This document shows positions 36,208 to 44,884 of a stretch of DNA of 64,000 nucleotides, one piece after another. The translations under genes were made by a program, and so were the position numbers. Origin of the DNA: Candidatus Anammoxibacter sp. (GTDB lineage Bacteria > Planctomycetota > Brocadiia > Brocadiales > Anammoxibacteraceae); NCBI GenBank assembly GCA_021777055.1, contig JAIQZO010000044.1, positions 62,001 to 126,000 on the forward strand. Reading direction: 5' to 3'. Position 1 is the stretch's first letter. Every line of letters begins with the position of its first letter. The notes under the pieces were generated by a model. It saw only the letters and a list, made by a program, of their open reading frames with translations. It was not told the origin of the DNA and made no database searches.

Positions 36208-36672
36208 ATGCCGTTTTCAAGGAAAAATGACTCAGCATATAAAAGATCTAATGCTATATGTAGGATAGATTTCCAAGGCACAAGAAGTATAAGAAAAATA
36301 ACGTTAAATTTGCTTAAAGCAGAAGAGGCGGATATCAGGGAATCGCTTGGACAGCTCTTATTAGATGAGCTTTCCAAGCTTTACAAGATATCCCCACCCG
36401 TACTTAAAGTTCTGGATGCACCACAAAAGCATTCAAAAAAAGACGGAAAACTGACTCGAAAGATATTTGGCACCTACAAGTCGGGTAATATTGAGATTAC
36501 AAATAGAACCGCAATCAGGAAAAAGATGGTGGCATCAAAAACATTTCTTGATACGTTAATTCATGAATTTATGCACCATTTCGATTTCTTTGTATTGAAA
36601 CTGACTAGGAGTCTGCACACTTCAGGGTTCTATTCACGCCTGAATGAAATAAAAAACGGTATCACTCTATAA
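36208..36672 (+). CDS. Putative zinc metallopeptidase (HExxH, SprT/wss-like)
   Basis: 154 residues. The motif LIHEFMHHFDFF (HExxH with an additional His) is a gluzincin/minigluzincin catalytic site. Before it a strand-like stretch (IFGTYKSGNIEITNRTA) matches the substrate-binding edge seen in SprT-like peptidases. No signal peptide; basic N-terminus. It begins 11 bases after the DUF4340 gene stop, so it is part of that operon. Similar small zinc proteases sit beside Gld-type ABC genes in various genomes, but the function is not known. Confidence is high for a metalloprotease fold, moderate for activity. Confidence 0.72.
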   Translation: MPFSRKNDSAYKRSNAICRIDFQGTRSIRKITLNLLKAEEADIRESLGQLLLDELSKLYKISPPVLKVLDAPQKHSKKDGKLTRKIFGTYKSGNIEITNRTAIRKKMVASKTFLDTLIHEFMHHFDFFVLKLTRSLHTSGFYSRLNEIKNGITL

Positions 36673-36983
36673 TAATATTCCCATTTATATCTTTTTCAGC
36701 ATATTCAGTAATCCGGAGTCTGAATTCTGAAGAAAACAGTATTATATTTCTAATTGTTCAGCAAAAACCAGTATCATACCCCTTAAACCTCCTATTGTTA
36801 AAGGAAACTTTTATGTTTCAAGCCGTCTGCAGTGCAATCCCCTCTAGAAAAAAGAGGTGTGGCAAAGTACGCATGCGGAGTGTAATATACACATTGAGTA
36901 GAAACAAAAGTTAACTGAAAACGCGCGCGATATCCTGAATTCTAGCTTCTGTATCCTGTATTCTAAATAATTATTCCCATCTT
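36673..36983. other. Gap with decayed heptamer repeats
   Basis: 311 bases without a gene. A short CCTCTA/AAAAAAGAGG hairpin lies at 36840-36857. The segment 36932-36968 has loose heptamers (ATCCTGAATTCTAG..TCTGTATCCTGTATTC), related to the arrays at 14990, 47215 and 47590. Confidence 0.5.
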
Positions 36984-38156
36984 ATGTTTAGACAACTAAC
37001 TATTCTGTTTATATGCCATTTCACCGTTGATATGTTTAGCGGTATATGGCCAGTATATAAAACAATAGGCAATTTAGACATTGTCAAAGCCGGATTTATA
37101 GCTATGATTGGTGGTCTTTTGGGCAATATGATGCAAATTGTATTTGGATTATATAGTGATTACGGATACCGAAAACTCTCTATTGTTTTTGGAATGTCCC
37201 TGGTGGGAGCTGCTGCATTCTTCCCGTATACCAATAATTATACAATACTGTTGATTCTTGTATTTGCAACCCTTGTAGGTTCTTCTGCATTCCACCCGGC
37301 AGGAACCGGGTCAGTTGGTTTATTTACCATAAGAAAAAAAGGACTCGCAATCTCATCTTTTATTTCAGTGGGAACATTAGGTTTTGCATTCAGCCAGATT
37401 ATATTTAAAGAGATATATACCTTCTTTAACGGCAAAACATTAATAATGATTGTGCTACCCGCTACTGCACTTTTTATGGCATGCTTTACAAAATTTGAAA
37501 ACGATAAAAGTTCCCGAGGAAGTGTAAATATAAGATCAGAGATCAGAAAGCTAATAAATACTTGTAAAGGCTATATATTCATCATATATCTTATAGAGGT
37601 GTGTCTTGCGGCCACAATTATTTCATTTATATTCATTTTGCCGGAATTGATGCAGGCCAAAGGTTATTCCCAAACCTGGTGCCATGGTGGAGCACACATG
37701 CTTTTCGTAATTGGCGCAACAATAATCATTATACCTGCGGGACACTTTTCGGATAAAACAAGTCAGAAACTGGTACTGTTTATATCATTAATTAGTACAT
37801 TAATCCTTTACTACCTGTTTCTCTCCAGCCCTAAAATACATTTAGCACTGTTTCTTCCCATGGTCATCTGCATGGGAGGAGCATTAGGAACCGGCAACCC
37901 TATTGGCGTTACCCTTGGTAACCGGTTAGCACATGGGCAAGTAAGCCTGGTTAGCGCTTTGTTAATGGGATTTGCTTGGGGAGGCGGCAGCTTTTCTACA
38001 TTACTAGTGGGTTATTTGTCAAAAAAGCTTGAAAGCCCTATAACAGCTCTTTATTACATGGGTATTTTTGTGATGATAGCTTTAATATTAACGTTTTTTC
38101 TCCCAGGCAAACAAAAAGTCATAGAAATAGAATCAAAATATGTAATGAAAATTTAG
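36984..38156 (+). CDS. MFS transporter, Fsr (fosmidomycin resistance)-like
   Basis: 390 residues with about 12 membrane segments in two six-helix halves. The N-terminus (CHFTVDMFSGIWPVY) matches the Fsr opening (HxxxDxxSG..P). GLYSDYGYRK sits in the first cytoplasmic loop, VGSSAFHPAGTGSVG is the characteristic FHP-A motif of the family, and GHFSDKTSQK begins the second half. It is a proton-driven exporter of small molecules; the substrate here is unknown. The gene has its own upstream gap and probably its own promoter. Confidence 0.9.
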   Translation: MFRQLTILFICHFTVDMFSGIWPVYKTIGNLDIVKAGFIAMIGGLLGNMMQIVFGLYSDYGYRKLSIVFGMSLVGAAAFFPYTNNYTILLILVFATLVGSSAFHPAGTGSVGLFTIRKKGLAISSFISVGTLGFAFSQIIFKEIYTFFNGKTLIMIVLPATALFMACFTKFENDKSSRGSVNIRSEIRKLINTCKGYIFIIYLIEVCLAATIISFIFILPELMQAKGYSQTWCHGGAHMLFVIGATIIIIPAGHFSDKTSQKLVLFISLISTLILYYLFLSSPKIHLALFLPMVICMGGALGTGNPIGVTLGNRLAHGQVSLVSALLMGFAWGGGSFSTLLVGYLSKKLESPITALYYMGIFVMIALILTFFLPGKQKVIEIESKYVMKI

Positions 38157-38461
38157 GACTGATGGTTGAAAGCCCATAGCTTATAGCTCATAGCTGAAGG
38201 CTGGTAGAATTTGAGAAGATATAAACAAGATTGCTCTTTTCTCGGAAACTCTGCAGCTATCTGATAAACTAATAGCATCACCTCATCCGCAAACTCAAAA
38301 CCCCTATAAGTTTTATATTATCATTCATTATTCCTCTAATAGCCTTTAACTTTTAGCTTTTCACTTTTAGCTTTTCACTTTTCACTTTTCACTTTTCACT
38401 TTTCACTTTTAGTCTATCCATATGCATGACAATGAAAATCCAAGATATTTTACACATTCAA
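38157..38461. other. Convergent gap with two heptamer arrays
   Basis: 305 bases. It contains a loose array (AGCCCATAGCTTATAGCTCATAGC) at 38170-38196 and a long array at 38340-38413. No gene. Confidence 0.6.
38340..38413. repeat. Heptamer tandem array (CTTTTCA/CTTTTAG type)
   Basis: Around ten 7-base units alternating CTTTTAG and CTTTTCA, ending in a run of CTTTTCA. It is the longest heptamer array in the window. It lies 48 bases from the 3' end of the M23 peptidase gene. Confidence 0.9.
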
Positions 38462-39037
38462 TTACCACACAACAAACTCATTAGGATCAAAAAGATCGAC
38501 CTCTGACCGATCGCAAATAGTTTTCCAATTGAGTTTCTCTGTTGGGAATCCCTCTGGCAGCCACATCAATGTTAGGTGTAAATGTTCTGAAATAGTTCCC
38601 TTACGACACCCCCTATCAGCTATTGTCGCAATAGCGCCCCCTTCCTTGACAAATCTTCCAACTACAATATCTGCATAAAGTTTTGTATGTGCGTAAACCG
38701 AATATAGCACTCTTCCATCGCGATTGCGGATGTTATGTTGCAAATATGCAGAGGTGCCTAGAAAATCCCTATTAACTTGCACAACGTACCCACTATAGAT
38801 AACCGGTACTACAGTGTTTTTATCAAGGTAACAGATACGGTTATCCTGGTTTCTATAATGGCAAACATCAATCCCTTCATGCATGGTTGTACGTTTTCCT
38901 CCTTTTAGCCACCACTTCTCTCGATTGTTGAACAACATGCCTGGAGAAAACAGCCACTCTTTAAAACCAAGTTCAGAAAGGTTATTACAATTAACCAGAT
39001 ATTTACCGAATTGTGACTTTCGAGTGTTAACCACCAT
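38462..39037 (-). CDS. M23-type (LytM) metallopeptidase domain protein
   Basis: 191 residues. MHEGIDVCHYR supplies the HxxxD zinc ligands, and EHLHLTLMW supplies the HxH pair. VLYSVYAHTKL and VKEGGAIATIADRG are the conserved strands between them. M23 enzymes cut glycyl or peptide cross-links in peptidoglycan. This one lacks an evident signal peptide or membrane helix, and has Trp-rich stretches around the catalytic core (KEWLFSP, REKWWLKGG). It could therefore be exported by another route or act within the cell. Convergent with the MFS gene. Confidence 0.8.
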   Translation of the reverse strand: MVVNTRKSQFGKYLVNCNNLSELGFKEWLFSPGMLFNNREKWWLKGGKRTTMHEGIDVCHYRNQDNRICYLDKNTVVPVIYSGYVVQVNRDFLGTSAYLQHNIRNRDGRVLYSVYAHTKLYADIVVGRFVKEGGAIATIADRGCRKGTISEHLHLTLMWLPEGFPTEKLNWKTICDRSEVDLFDPNEFVVW

Positions 39038-39212
39038 TATTATAGTAGATGCTTTAATATCCTATACCAAATGCAGACTTTTTTATCGCTTATTTGCATC
39101 TTAATTTTATTAATTTTAACTTGAAAAATCTATGTACCAATGATATTGTAACAAAAGAATAATTATATAACATTTACGACGCATATTAAACTTTATTTGA
39201 ATCGGGATTTTT

Positions 39213-39695
39213 ATGAAAAAAAGCATATCTATATTTAATATATTAATAATTACAGCCATGGTTTCCATTTTAAGTTCCTGCAAAACTGTGCCTGAAAAAA
39301 GTGAAACAGCAAAAAGCAACTATCCAAATATCGTAGGGTCATGGCGTGCAGACGAGAAGTTACGTTACGTATTCAACCCTGACGGTTTTGTTACAGTATA
39401 TATGGGTGAACAGATCATGGGAGGATCTGGTCTCTTTGGAGATTCTGCATTAAAGTATGAAATCGATTTCTCAAAAAAACCCATTCGGCTTGACCTCGTA
39501 CATTTTGACAAAGCTAGTAATACCGAGAAGGGCCGCATGGCAATGATTGTTAGATTTGAAACTAAAGACAAGATGAAGATCAAGACATTTAACAACAATA
39601 CATACCCCGAAAAATTTGAAGAGAATGACAAGTTCGTCTTTGAACTTAACCGGGACATAAATGCTGATAACAATGAAATAAAAGAAAAGGAGTAA
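39213..39695 (+). CDS. Lipoprotein, hypothetical
   Basis: 160 residues. The N-terminus is a type II signal peptide ending in a lipobox (ILSSC, Cys about residue 24), so the mature protein is lipid-anchored. The remainder is a small beta-rich domain (VGSWRADEKLRYVFNPDGFVTVY), which resembles DUF/lipocalin-like 'GTW...F..DG' domains found in many bacterial lipoproteins. Function unknown. The stop is five bases before yajQ, which suggests a two-gene operon. Confidence 0.82.
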   Translation: MKKSISIFNILIITAMVSILSSCKTVPEKSETAKSNYPNIVGSWRADEKLRYVFNPDGFVTVYMGEQIMGGSGLFGDSALKYEIDFSKKPIRLDLVHFDKASNTEKGRMAMIVRFETKDKMKIKTFNNNTYPEKFEENDKFVFELNRDINADNNEIKEKE

Positions 39696-39699
39696 GATA

Positions 39700-40182
39700 A
39701 TGCCGACGTTTGATGTTGTATCCGAAGTAAAGATGCACGAAGTGTCTAATGCCGTTGATCAGGCAAAGAAGGAGATTGTCAACAGGTTTGATTTTAAAGG
39801 CTCAAACGCAGAATTTGAACAAAAGGATAATCTTTTAATAATGAAGGCCAAAAATGACTACTTACTTGAGCAGATGCTAACTATCCTGAAGTCAAAACTA
39901 TGCAAACGTGATATAGACATTGCATGTCTAAAGGTAACTGATCCAAAAGTATTGGTGCATGAAGCACGCCAAGAGGTGACAGTGCAACAGGGAATAGAAC
40001 AGGACGTCTCAAAAAAGATCGTAAAACTGATAAAAGATTCCAAAATTAAAGTACAAGCATCCATCCAAGGGGAAAAAGTACGTGTAACAGGCAAAAAAAA
40101 GGATGACCTACAACAGGTAATGTCAGCATTACGTGAAGCAGAACTGGAAGTACCGGTACAATTTAATAATTTCCATGATTAA
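39700..40182 (+). CDS. YajQ-family nucleotide-binding protein
   Basis: 160 residues, the family length. It opens PTFDVVSEVKMHEVSNAVDQAKKE and has NRFDFKGS, then ARQEVTVQQGIEQDVSKKIVKLIKDSKIKVQASIQGE and RVTGKKKDDLQ. All are hallmark YajQ segments. YajQ forms two ferredoxin-like domains and binds nucleotides; some members bind cyclic di-GMP and affect transcription. In this window a PilZ fusion and an HD-GYP phosphodiesterase also belong to that signal pathway. It shares an operon with the preceding lipoprotein. Confidence 0.95.
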   Translation: MPTFDVVSEVKMHEVSNAVDQAKKEIVNRFDFKGSNAEFEQKDNLLIMKAKNDYLLEQMLTILKSKLCKRDIDIACLKVTDPKVLVHEARQEVTVQQGIEQDVSKKIVKLIKDSKIKVQASIQGEKVRVTGKKKDDLQQVMSALREAELEVPVQFNNFHD

Positions 40183-40243
40183 TAAAACGGTGCTTTAATT
40201 GGTTTGTTATTATAAAAGAAAGGAACTATTGATCTAAATCCAG

Positions 40244-40279
40244 TAACACCCTGTCTGCATAAGCAGACGGGGTGTGTTA
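40244..40279. terminator. Hairpin between convergent yajQ and kinase genes
   Basis: ACACCCTGTCTGC (40246-40258), loop ATAA, then GCAGACGGGGTGT (40263-40275), with one G-T pair. A 13-bp stem between convergent genes, likely a bidirectional stop. The T run is weak. Confidence 0.7.
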
Positions 40280-40310
40280 TACACGCTGAATATACAGATG
40301 TTTTTAAACT

Positions 40311-41990
40311 TCAAAAATACCACTTTTCATATCGACTATACATTCCTCTAAAGAAATCTGCCTCATTCACATCTATCTCGTTACCGAAATAATCTACTAT
40401 TCGTGCAATATCCATCCACCTAATTTTATGATCAGCAGAGGTATTCAGTAAAAAGTTATACGTATGCATAAATAGAAAATAATACCTATTATTATGTTCA
40501 TTTTGTCCAACGACTATATCGCACAAACAAATTTCGGAGACAAATGTCCCAAAGTTATGTATCCTGCATATGAAAAGCGCCAATCTAAAGAAAAATGTTT
40601 TTCTCTCTTCCGTGCTATTTAAGTTATTAAAGAAATGCTTGATATCCATAACAGAATGACGATGAGAGGTAATGATAAATCCTTCTACACCTTGAAGAGC
40701 AACTTTATCAGTACCATTTTTTTCATCAGGATTAATCACCTTTAAAAAGAGACCCAATGGTTCAAGCACTTCTATTTTACCTTTTAAAAGGGCATTTGAG
40801 TTTTGCCAGTAAACATCAATGAAATCAGGAGTACCACCCTTTACTCTATACACCATATAGTTCAGACATTGATCCCCTCCTCTGTTATCAATAATGCAGG
40901 ATGATATGGTTGGAGAAGAAGAGTTAAAGTTAATTTCATCCACATATGCTTTATTCTCTTCATTATCTAGCAGAGAAATCAAAAAATCTGCATCATATCC
41001 CTTTAAATAGTAGCCTCCATATGTTCCAGACCGGTACAATTTAAACTTTCTATGTTGTTTAATACAACCTGTCCACATCTCTTGAACTCCAGCACGTAAG
41101 ATCTTAACCGTCTCACGTTCTATATCCCGAATTAATTTCGATGCTTCCGGCATACTGTTTAATCTTTTCCCTCCTTCATTCACCACATTGAGGTATGCAC
41201 GCAAAAATCTCAACTTATCACATGTAGAGAAATCCGAACCTATACGATTAAGCTTTGCAAGTATCCACAACTCTCTTTTACCTGTTACATGACCACACAT
41301 CTTCGTGCGTTCATAATCAATCAAATAGATACGAAATCTGTTGTTGCCCAATCTCTGTACAAGAAAATTGTTCAGGGCAAAATCAGTCTGAAGAATTCCC
41401 TTACGGTGACACAACCCGGCCGTACGTCCAAATTCTTTAAGTACTGCATGTTTTTCTAATGGATTTAACTCCGTATCATAAAAAAACTCTTTAAGATTAA
41501 GTACATTGTCAATCTTCTTTACTATAAAATAACTCCTCTTTAGTACTCCAAAACACCTTTTCTCACCAACCGCTATGGAGAATACGGCAGGTATACCACG
41601 CTCACTGATCTTAAATGACAAGAAAAACTCTCTTCTGGCTTTGGAGGGGATAAAAAGATGTTTAAGTTTTAACAATAATGACGTACAGGTGAATACCTTT
41701 ATATACACATCATGTTTACCATCTTCTCCAAAGAAATTTGTAGAGCCAAACTGTTTGCTACGGCCATACTTAATCAAATTAAACCGTTTTCCAGTAACAT
41801 TATGATGCAACTTCATATCATTAGTTGTGGAGGAATCAACATCAATCCGATTCTTCAAAAACGAATCCGCCCCTATCTCCTTTAGCCTGCGAAAAAGAGC
41901 ATCAGGAGAATTTGGCTCCAGATCTAATAAAGTTTTAGGGATGTACCACAAAACATCGCCTATCTTTTCCGTTATAATAATAGTTTTCAT
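40311..41990 (-). CDS. Kdo/WaaP-like kinase with second degenerate kinase domain
   Basis: 559 residues. The first half has YIKVF (ATP-lobe lysine), then RREFFLSFKISERGIPAV, the WaaP-type helix. The catalytic loop HRKGILQTDFALNNFLV (near residue 207, HxxxxxxDxxxxN) and IYLIDYER (metal-binding Asp) follow. The second half from about residue 320 has a similar layout, with KLYRSGTYGGYYLKG, then RIHNFGTFVSEICLCDIVVG, where the D and N positions are not those of an active enzyme. It looks like an active kinase fused to a pseudokinase. WaaP/KdkA relatives phosphorylate LPS core sugars. It is on the same strand as the sensor kinase, 20 bases after it. Confidence 0.72.
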   Translation of the reverse strand: MKTIIITEKIGDVLWYIPKTLLDLEPNSPDALFRRLKEIGADSFLKNRIDVDSSTTNDMKLHHNVTGKRFNLIKYGRSKQFGSTNFFGEDGKHDVYIKVFTCTSLLLKLKHLFIPSKARREFFLSFKISERGIPAVFSIAVGEKRCFGVLKRSYFIVKKIDNVLNLKEFFYDTELNPLEKHAVLKEFGRTAGLCHRKGILQTDFALNNFLVQRLGNNRFRIYLIDYERTKMCGHVTGKRELWILAKLNRIGSDFSTCDKLRFLRAYLNVVNEGGKRLNSMPEASKLIRDIERETVKILRAGVQEMWTGCIKQHRKFKLYRSGTYGGYYLKGYDADFLISLLDNEENKAYVDEINFNSSSPTISSCIIDNRGGDQCLNYMVYRVKGGTPDFIDVYWQNSNALLKGKIEVLEPLGLFLKVINPDEKNGTDKVALQGVEGFIITSHRHSVMDIKHFFNNLNSTEERKTFFFRLALFICRIHNFGTFVSEICLCDIVVGQNEHNNRYYFLFMHTYNFLLNTSADHKIRWMDIARIVDYFGNEIDVNEADFFRGMYSRYEKWYF

Positions 41991-42009
41991 AAGATCTCAA
42001 TAATTATTC

Positions 42010-43665
42010 TCAAATAACCATTAAAAGACTGACGGTAAAGACCGTCCCCTTACCTTCAACACTTCTTACTGTAATGTCACCACCATGTCTTTTAATGACA
42101 TTGGATGAAAAAGCAAGACCCAAACCGATCCCACCTGCTTTTGTTGTAAAAAGCGGGTCAAATATTTTATTAATTAATTTTCCCGATATTCCCACTCCGG
42201 AATCTTCAAACTTCACATTAACAAACTTATCTGACTGGCTTGTGCTTATCCTTAAGCTCCCACCACCAGGCATTGCCTGATAACTATTCTGAATAATATT
42301 CAGAAACACCTGCCCAACCTGCAAAGAATCAATTAAAACCTTCGGTAGATCATCATTCACGTCATTTATTATACGAATGGACTCAGGTGTCTTTACCCTT
42401 AAAAGAGTTTCTTCAATTACATGCTTAACACTATTGGGGGCCACTGAAGGTTTGGATGTTTGTGTAAAACCCAAAAGGTTAGTAATAATCTTTGCACTCC
42501 TCTCAGCCTCATTATTAACTATATCTATGAGTTTCACGAAACTATCAGCATCATGCATTTGCTCCCGCACAATCTTTCGCTTGATAAAATATATAGAGTT
42601 CTTAATTGCTCCAATAGGAGTCCTTAACTCATGAGCTATGCTTGATGCTAATTGCCCCGCAGCCGCCAGCTTCTCCGACCTTATTATCTGTTCCTGTGCA
42701 TCTTTCAGTTGATCATTTGTCTTTATCAACGCATTGTTTGATTTTGCAAGCTCTTTGTTCACATCCCTTAATTCCATCATCACATGTTCTTTATCATCCC
42801 GTTGCTTTTTTAGATCAATAATCATATGGTTAAAGCTTTCAGCAAGAACCCCTATCTCATCACCCGTCTTAACATAAACCTTATGTTCCAAATCACCCTT
42901 TGCAACCCTTGAGGTCATACCTACTAATTTTGACAAAGGATTTGCAATCCTCTTAGCAATAAAGTAAAGTACCCAAAATCCACCTAATATGGTAATCAGT
43001 GACAATGGCACAATACCCTTTAACAAGATCTTCCATAACTTACTGTTTATCTGAGCAGATGATAACCCTACCTGCACATACCCCAAGATATCAGGCACAT
43101 CCTCACTGGCAACAAATGTATCTCCCCGTGAAAGAATCCGGGCAAACTCCTCTTCAGCAATACCCTTTTTATCGAAGACCGGAGCCAGAAAGTCGTAGAA
43201 TATTTCTTTTAATCTTTTACTGCGAAATGTATCTGAATAAACTATTTCATTCACATTTTCTAACGGTCTTACAACAAATCGACTCACTTTCGGTTCTCTA
43301 ACAGAAGATAAATCATCTATATTTAGGACATTATCCAGATCTATAGCAACCGAGCCATCTCTTTCTTCGCGAAAGACCTCACCATTAGGCATCAGCACCC
43401 GGCAGTAAGCCAGTTCATCTTCTACATCAAGCTCTCTAAGCCTGTTTAAAGGCGTATCCAGAAATGCAGTCTGCTCAAGATACAACGCACTTCTAACTTC
43501 TTCATCCATGGCAAACTGTACAACAAAAGATGAGCCTAGTTTCTTCAGTTCATCCTCCAACATCATTTTTGTCTGTACTGCAAAATACACACTACTTACC
43601 ACTCCTAATACCAATATTAGAAGGCTTGTAAAAAGTGTAAATTTAATCTTTAACCCGAATCGCAT
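42010..43665 (-). CDS. Sensor histidine kinase (HAMP, HisKA, HATPase)
   Basis: 551 residues. A first membrane helix (FTLFTSLLILVLGVVSSVYFAV) and a second one near residue 220 enclose an extracytoplasmic sensor region of about 180 residues. HAMP follows (ANPLSKLVGMTSRVAKGDLEH), then a coiled coil. The HisKA H-box is SSIAHELRTPIGAI (His near residue 345), the N-box NIIQNSYQAM, then DSGVGIS and GGIGLGLAFS. It autophosphorylates on His and should pass phosphate to a response regulator that is not encoded nearby. It follows the solute-binding protein and TonB receptor genes on the same strand, which suggests it senses what they capture. Confidence 0.92.
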   Translation of the reverse strand: MRFGLKIKFTLFTSLLILVLGVVSSVYFAVQTKMMLEDELKKLGSSFVVQFAMDEEVRSALYLEQTAFLDTPLNRLRELDVEDELAYCRVLMPNGEVFREERDGSVAIDLDNVLNIDDLSSVREPKVSRFVVRPLENVNEIVYSDTFRSKRLKEIFYDFLAPVFDKKGIAEEEFARILSRGDTFVASEDVPDILGYVQVGLSSAQINSKLWKILLKGIVPLSLITILGGFWVLYFIAKRIANPLSKLVGMTSRVAKGDLEHKVYVKTGDEIGVLAESFNHMIIDLKKQRDDKEHVMMELRDVNKELAKSNNALIKTNDQLKDAQEQIIRSEKLAAAGQLASSIAHELRTPIGAIKNSIYFIKRKIVREQMHDADSFVKLIDIVNNEAERSAKIITNLLGFTQTSKPSVAPNSVKHVIEETLLRVKTPESIRIINDVNDDLPKVLIDSLQVGQVFLNIIQNSYQAMPGGGSLRISTSQSDKFVNVKFEDSGVGISGKLINKIFDPLFTTKAGGIGLGLAFSSNVIKRHGGDITVRSVEGKGTVFTVSLLMVI

Positions 43666-43750
43666 ACGTTATAGTATTCGCCTTTAAAAACATGGCTTTT
43701 AGGAAAAATTTTTTTCGTGCTTTGATATCTTATTTACAACAGTATTGTCA

Positions 43751-43777
43751 CTAGATGCTAGATGCTAGATGCTAGAC
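43751..43777. repeat. Heptamer tandem array (TAGATGC type)
   Basis: Nearly four copies of CTAGATG/TAGATGC between the solute-binding protein gene and the histidine kinase gene. Confidence 0.85.
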
Positions 43778-43853
43778 AATCTATACTAAAGCTTCAAAAT
43801 ATTACATCTTAGATTAATGAAAAAATTTAACTATCTACAAGTGTCATGTATCA

Positions 43854-43881
43854 AGTACCCAGTACCCAGTATCCAGTATCA
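43854..43881. repeat. Heptamer tandem array (AGTACCC/AGTATCC) abutting a stop codon
   Basis: Four units: AGTACCC, AGTACCC, AGTATCC, AGTATCA. The last three bases are the TGA (minus strand) of the solute-binding protein gene, as seen also at the asnB stop. Confidence 0.85.
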
Positions 43882-44862
43882 TGGGAATTCAACAACATGA
43901 TGCTGTTCATAAGTTTCTTTACTAATCTTTAGTTTAATCTTTGAAGCCGTCTCAAGGTTCACCCCAATATCAATCTTATCCGGATATCTTACATAACCGG
44001 GTTCAAACTCTACCCCTCCTAATATCATGCTTGCCATTCTACCCGCCTCTACCCCGATATTATGATAATCAGGATATACTCCAATCAAGGCTCCGGCCTT
44101 TACAAAAACGTCTGAAGTGCTAAGTATGGGAACTCTCTTTTTTAAAGCACCATTATATAATGTCCGAAACGACTCTCTAGATATTACCGTACTGTCTGGT
44201 ACTAGCCATAGGGCATCAATATCATCTATTATTTTTGCCAGCGCATTCTTTACCTGGCCGGAAGATTTTACACCTACACCTTTTAACTCCGTCCCTATAG
44301 CTGAAAAATACTTCCTGCCGCTAGCAATCATCTCTTTAGTCTTAAAGGGGTCATAAATAACACCGACACTGTTTAACTGACCAATTGCTTGTTTATAAAT
44401 ATTAATCACCTTCTCTTCCGAGACTTCAGACGCTATTCCAGTAATGTTTGGTGCGGAAAGATTAAACCGGCGGTAATTAACAACCATGCAAAATATTACC
44501 GGGGTATCTTTAATAGATTTCTTGGCAAGAGTAGCGGCGAGTACACCGACAGCAAGAAAGAGATCTGGTTTTTTATCGCTATTCGTATACTTTGCAATAA
44601 CTTTACGTCCGTTCGTAAGCTTGCCCCTCATATCTTCAATGGATTTGACATCAATATTTTTTAGCTTGCACTCCTTGACAAAACCGTCGATTGCCATGTC
44701 ATAAGCGCTTAATTCCTGACTGCGCAAAATAACCACTGTATCATCGGCAAACAAAGTCACTGTCAACGATAGACATAATATTAACGTTATTATGAAATGA
44801 GGAAGACGAAACAATATGAATGCGATATGAGCTAAAATATAGAAAAAGGCCAAAAAAGACAT
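43879..44862 (-). CDS. ABC-type substrate-binding protein (ABC_sub_bind/DUF534 family)
   Basis: 327 residues. A hydrophobic N-terminus includes a signal-like segment (ITLILCLSLTVTLFADD). The body shows two alternating lobes: KPDLFLAVGVLAATLAKKSIKDTPVIFCMVVN, VGVIYDPFK, DALWLVPDSTVISRE and PILSTSDVFVKAGALIGVYPDYHNIGVEAG. These are signature strands of the family that includes YtrF/XylF-like DUF534 proteins. It binds a small ligand in the periplasm. The usual ABC permease and ATPase are not adjacent; instead a TonB receptor and a histidine kinase flank it. It may therefore be a ligand sensor for the kinase rather than an uptake component. Confidence 0.88.
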   Translation of the reverse strand: MSFLAFFYILAHIAFILFRLPHFIITLILCLSLTVTLFADDTVVILRSQELSAYDMAIDGFVKECKLKNIDVKSIEDMRGKLTNGRKVIAKYTNSDKKPDLFLAVGVLAATLAKKSIKDTPVIFCMVVNYRRFNLSAPNITGIASEVSEEKVINIYKQAIGQLNSVGVIYDPFKTKEMIASGRKYFSAIGTELKGVGVKSSGQVKNALAKIIDDIDALWLVPDSTVISRESFRTLYNGALKKRVPILSTSDVFVKAGALIGVYPDYHNIGVEAGRMASMILGGVEFEPGYVRYPDKIDIGVNLETASKIKLKISKETYEQHHVVEFP

Positions 44863-44884
44863 GATATTCCTCTAAATCCTTATC

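Noticed and set aside
36800..36860. Possible tRNA or small RNA near the CCTCTA/AGAGG hairpin
   Set aside because: No cloverleaf, anticodon stem or T-loop could be assembled.
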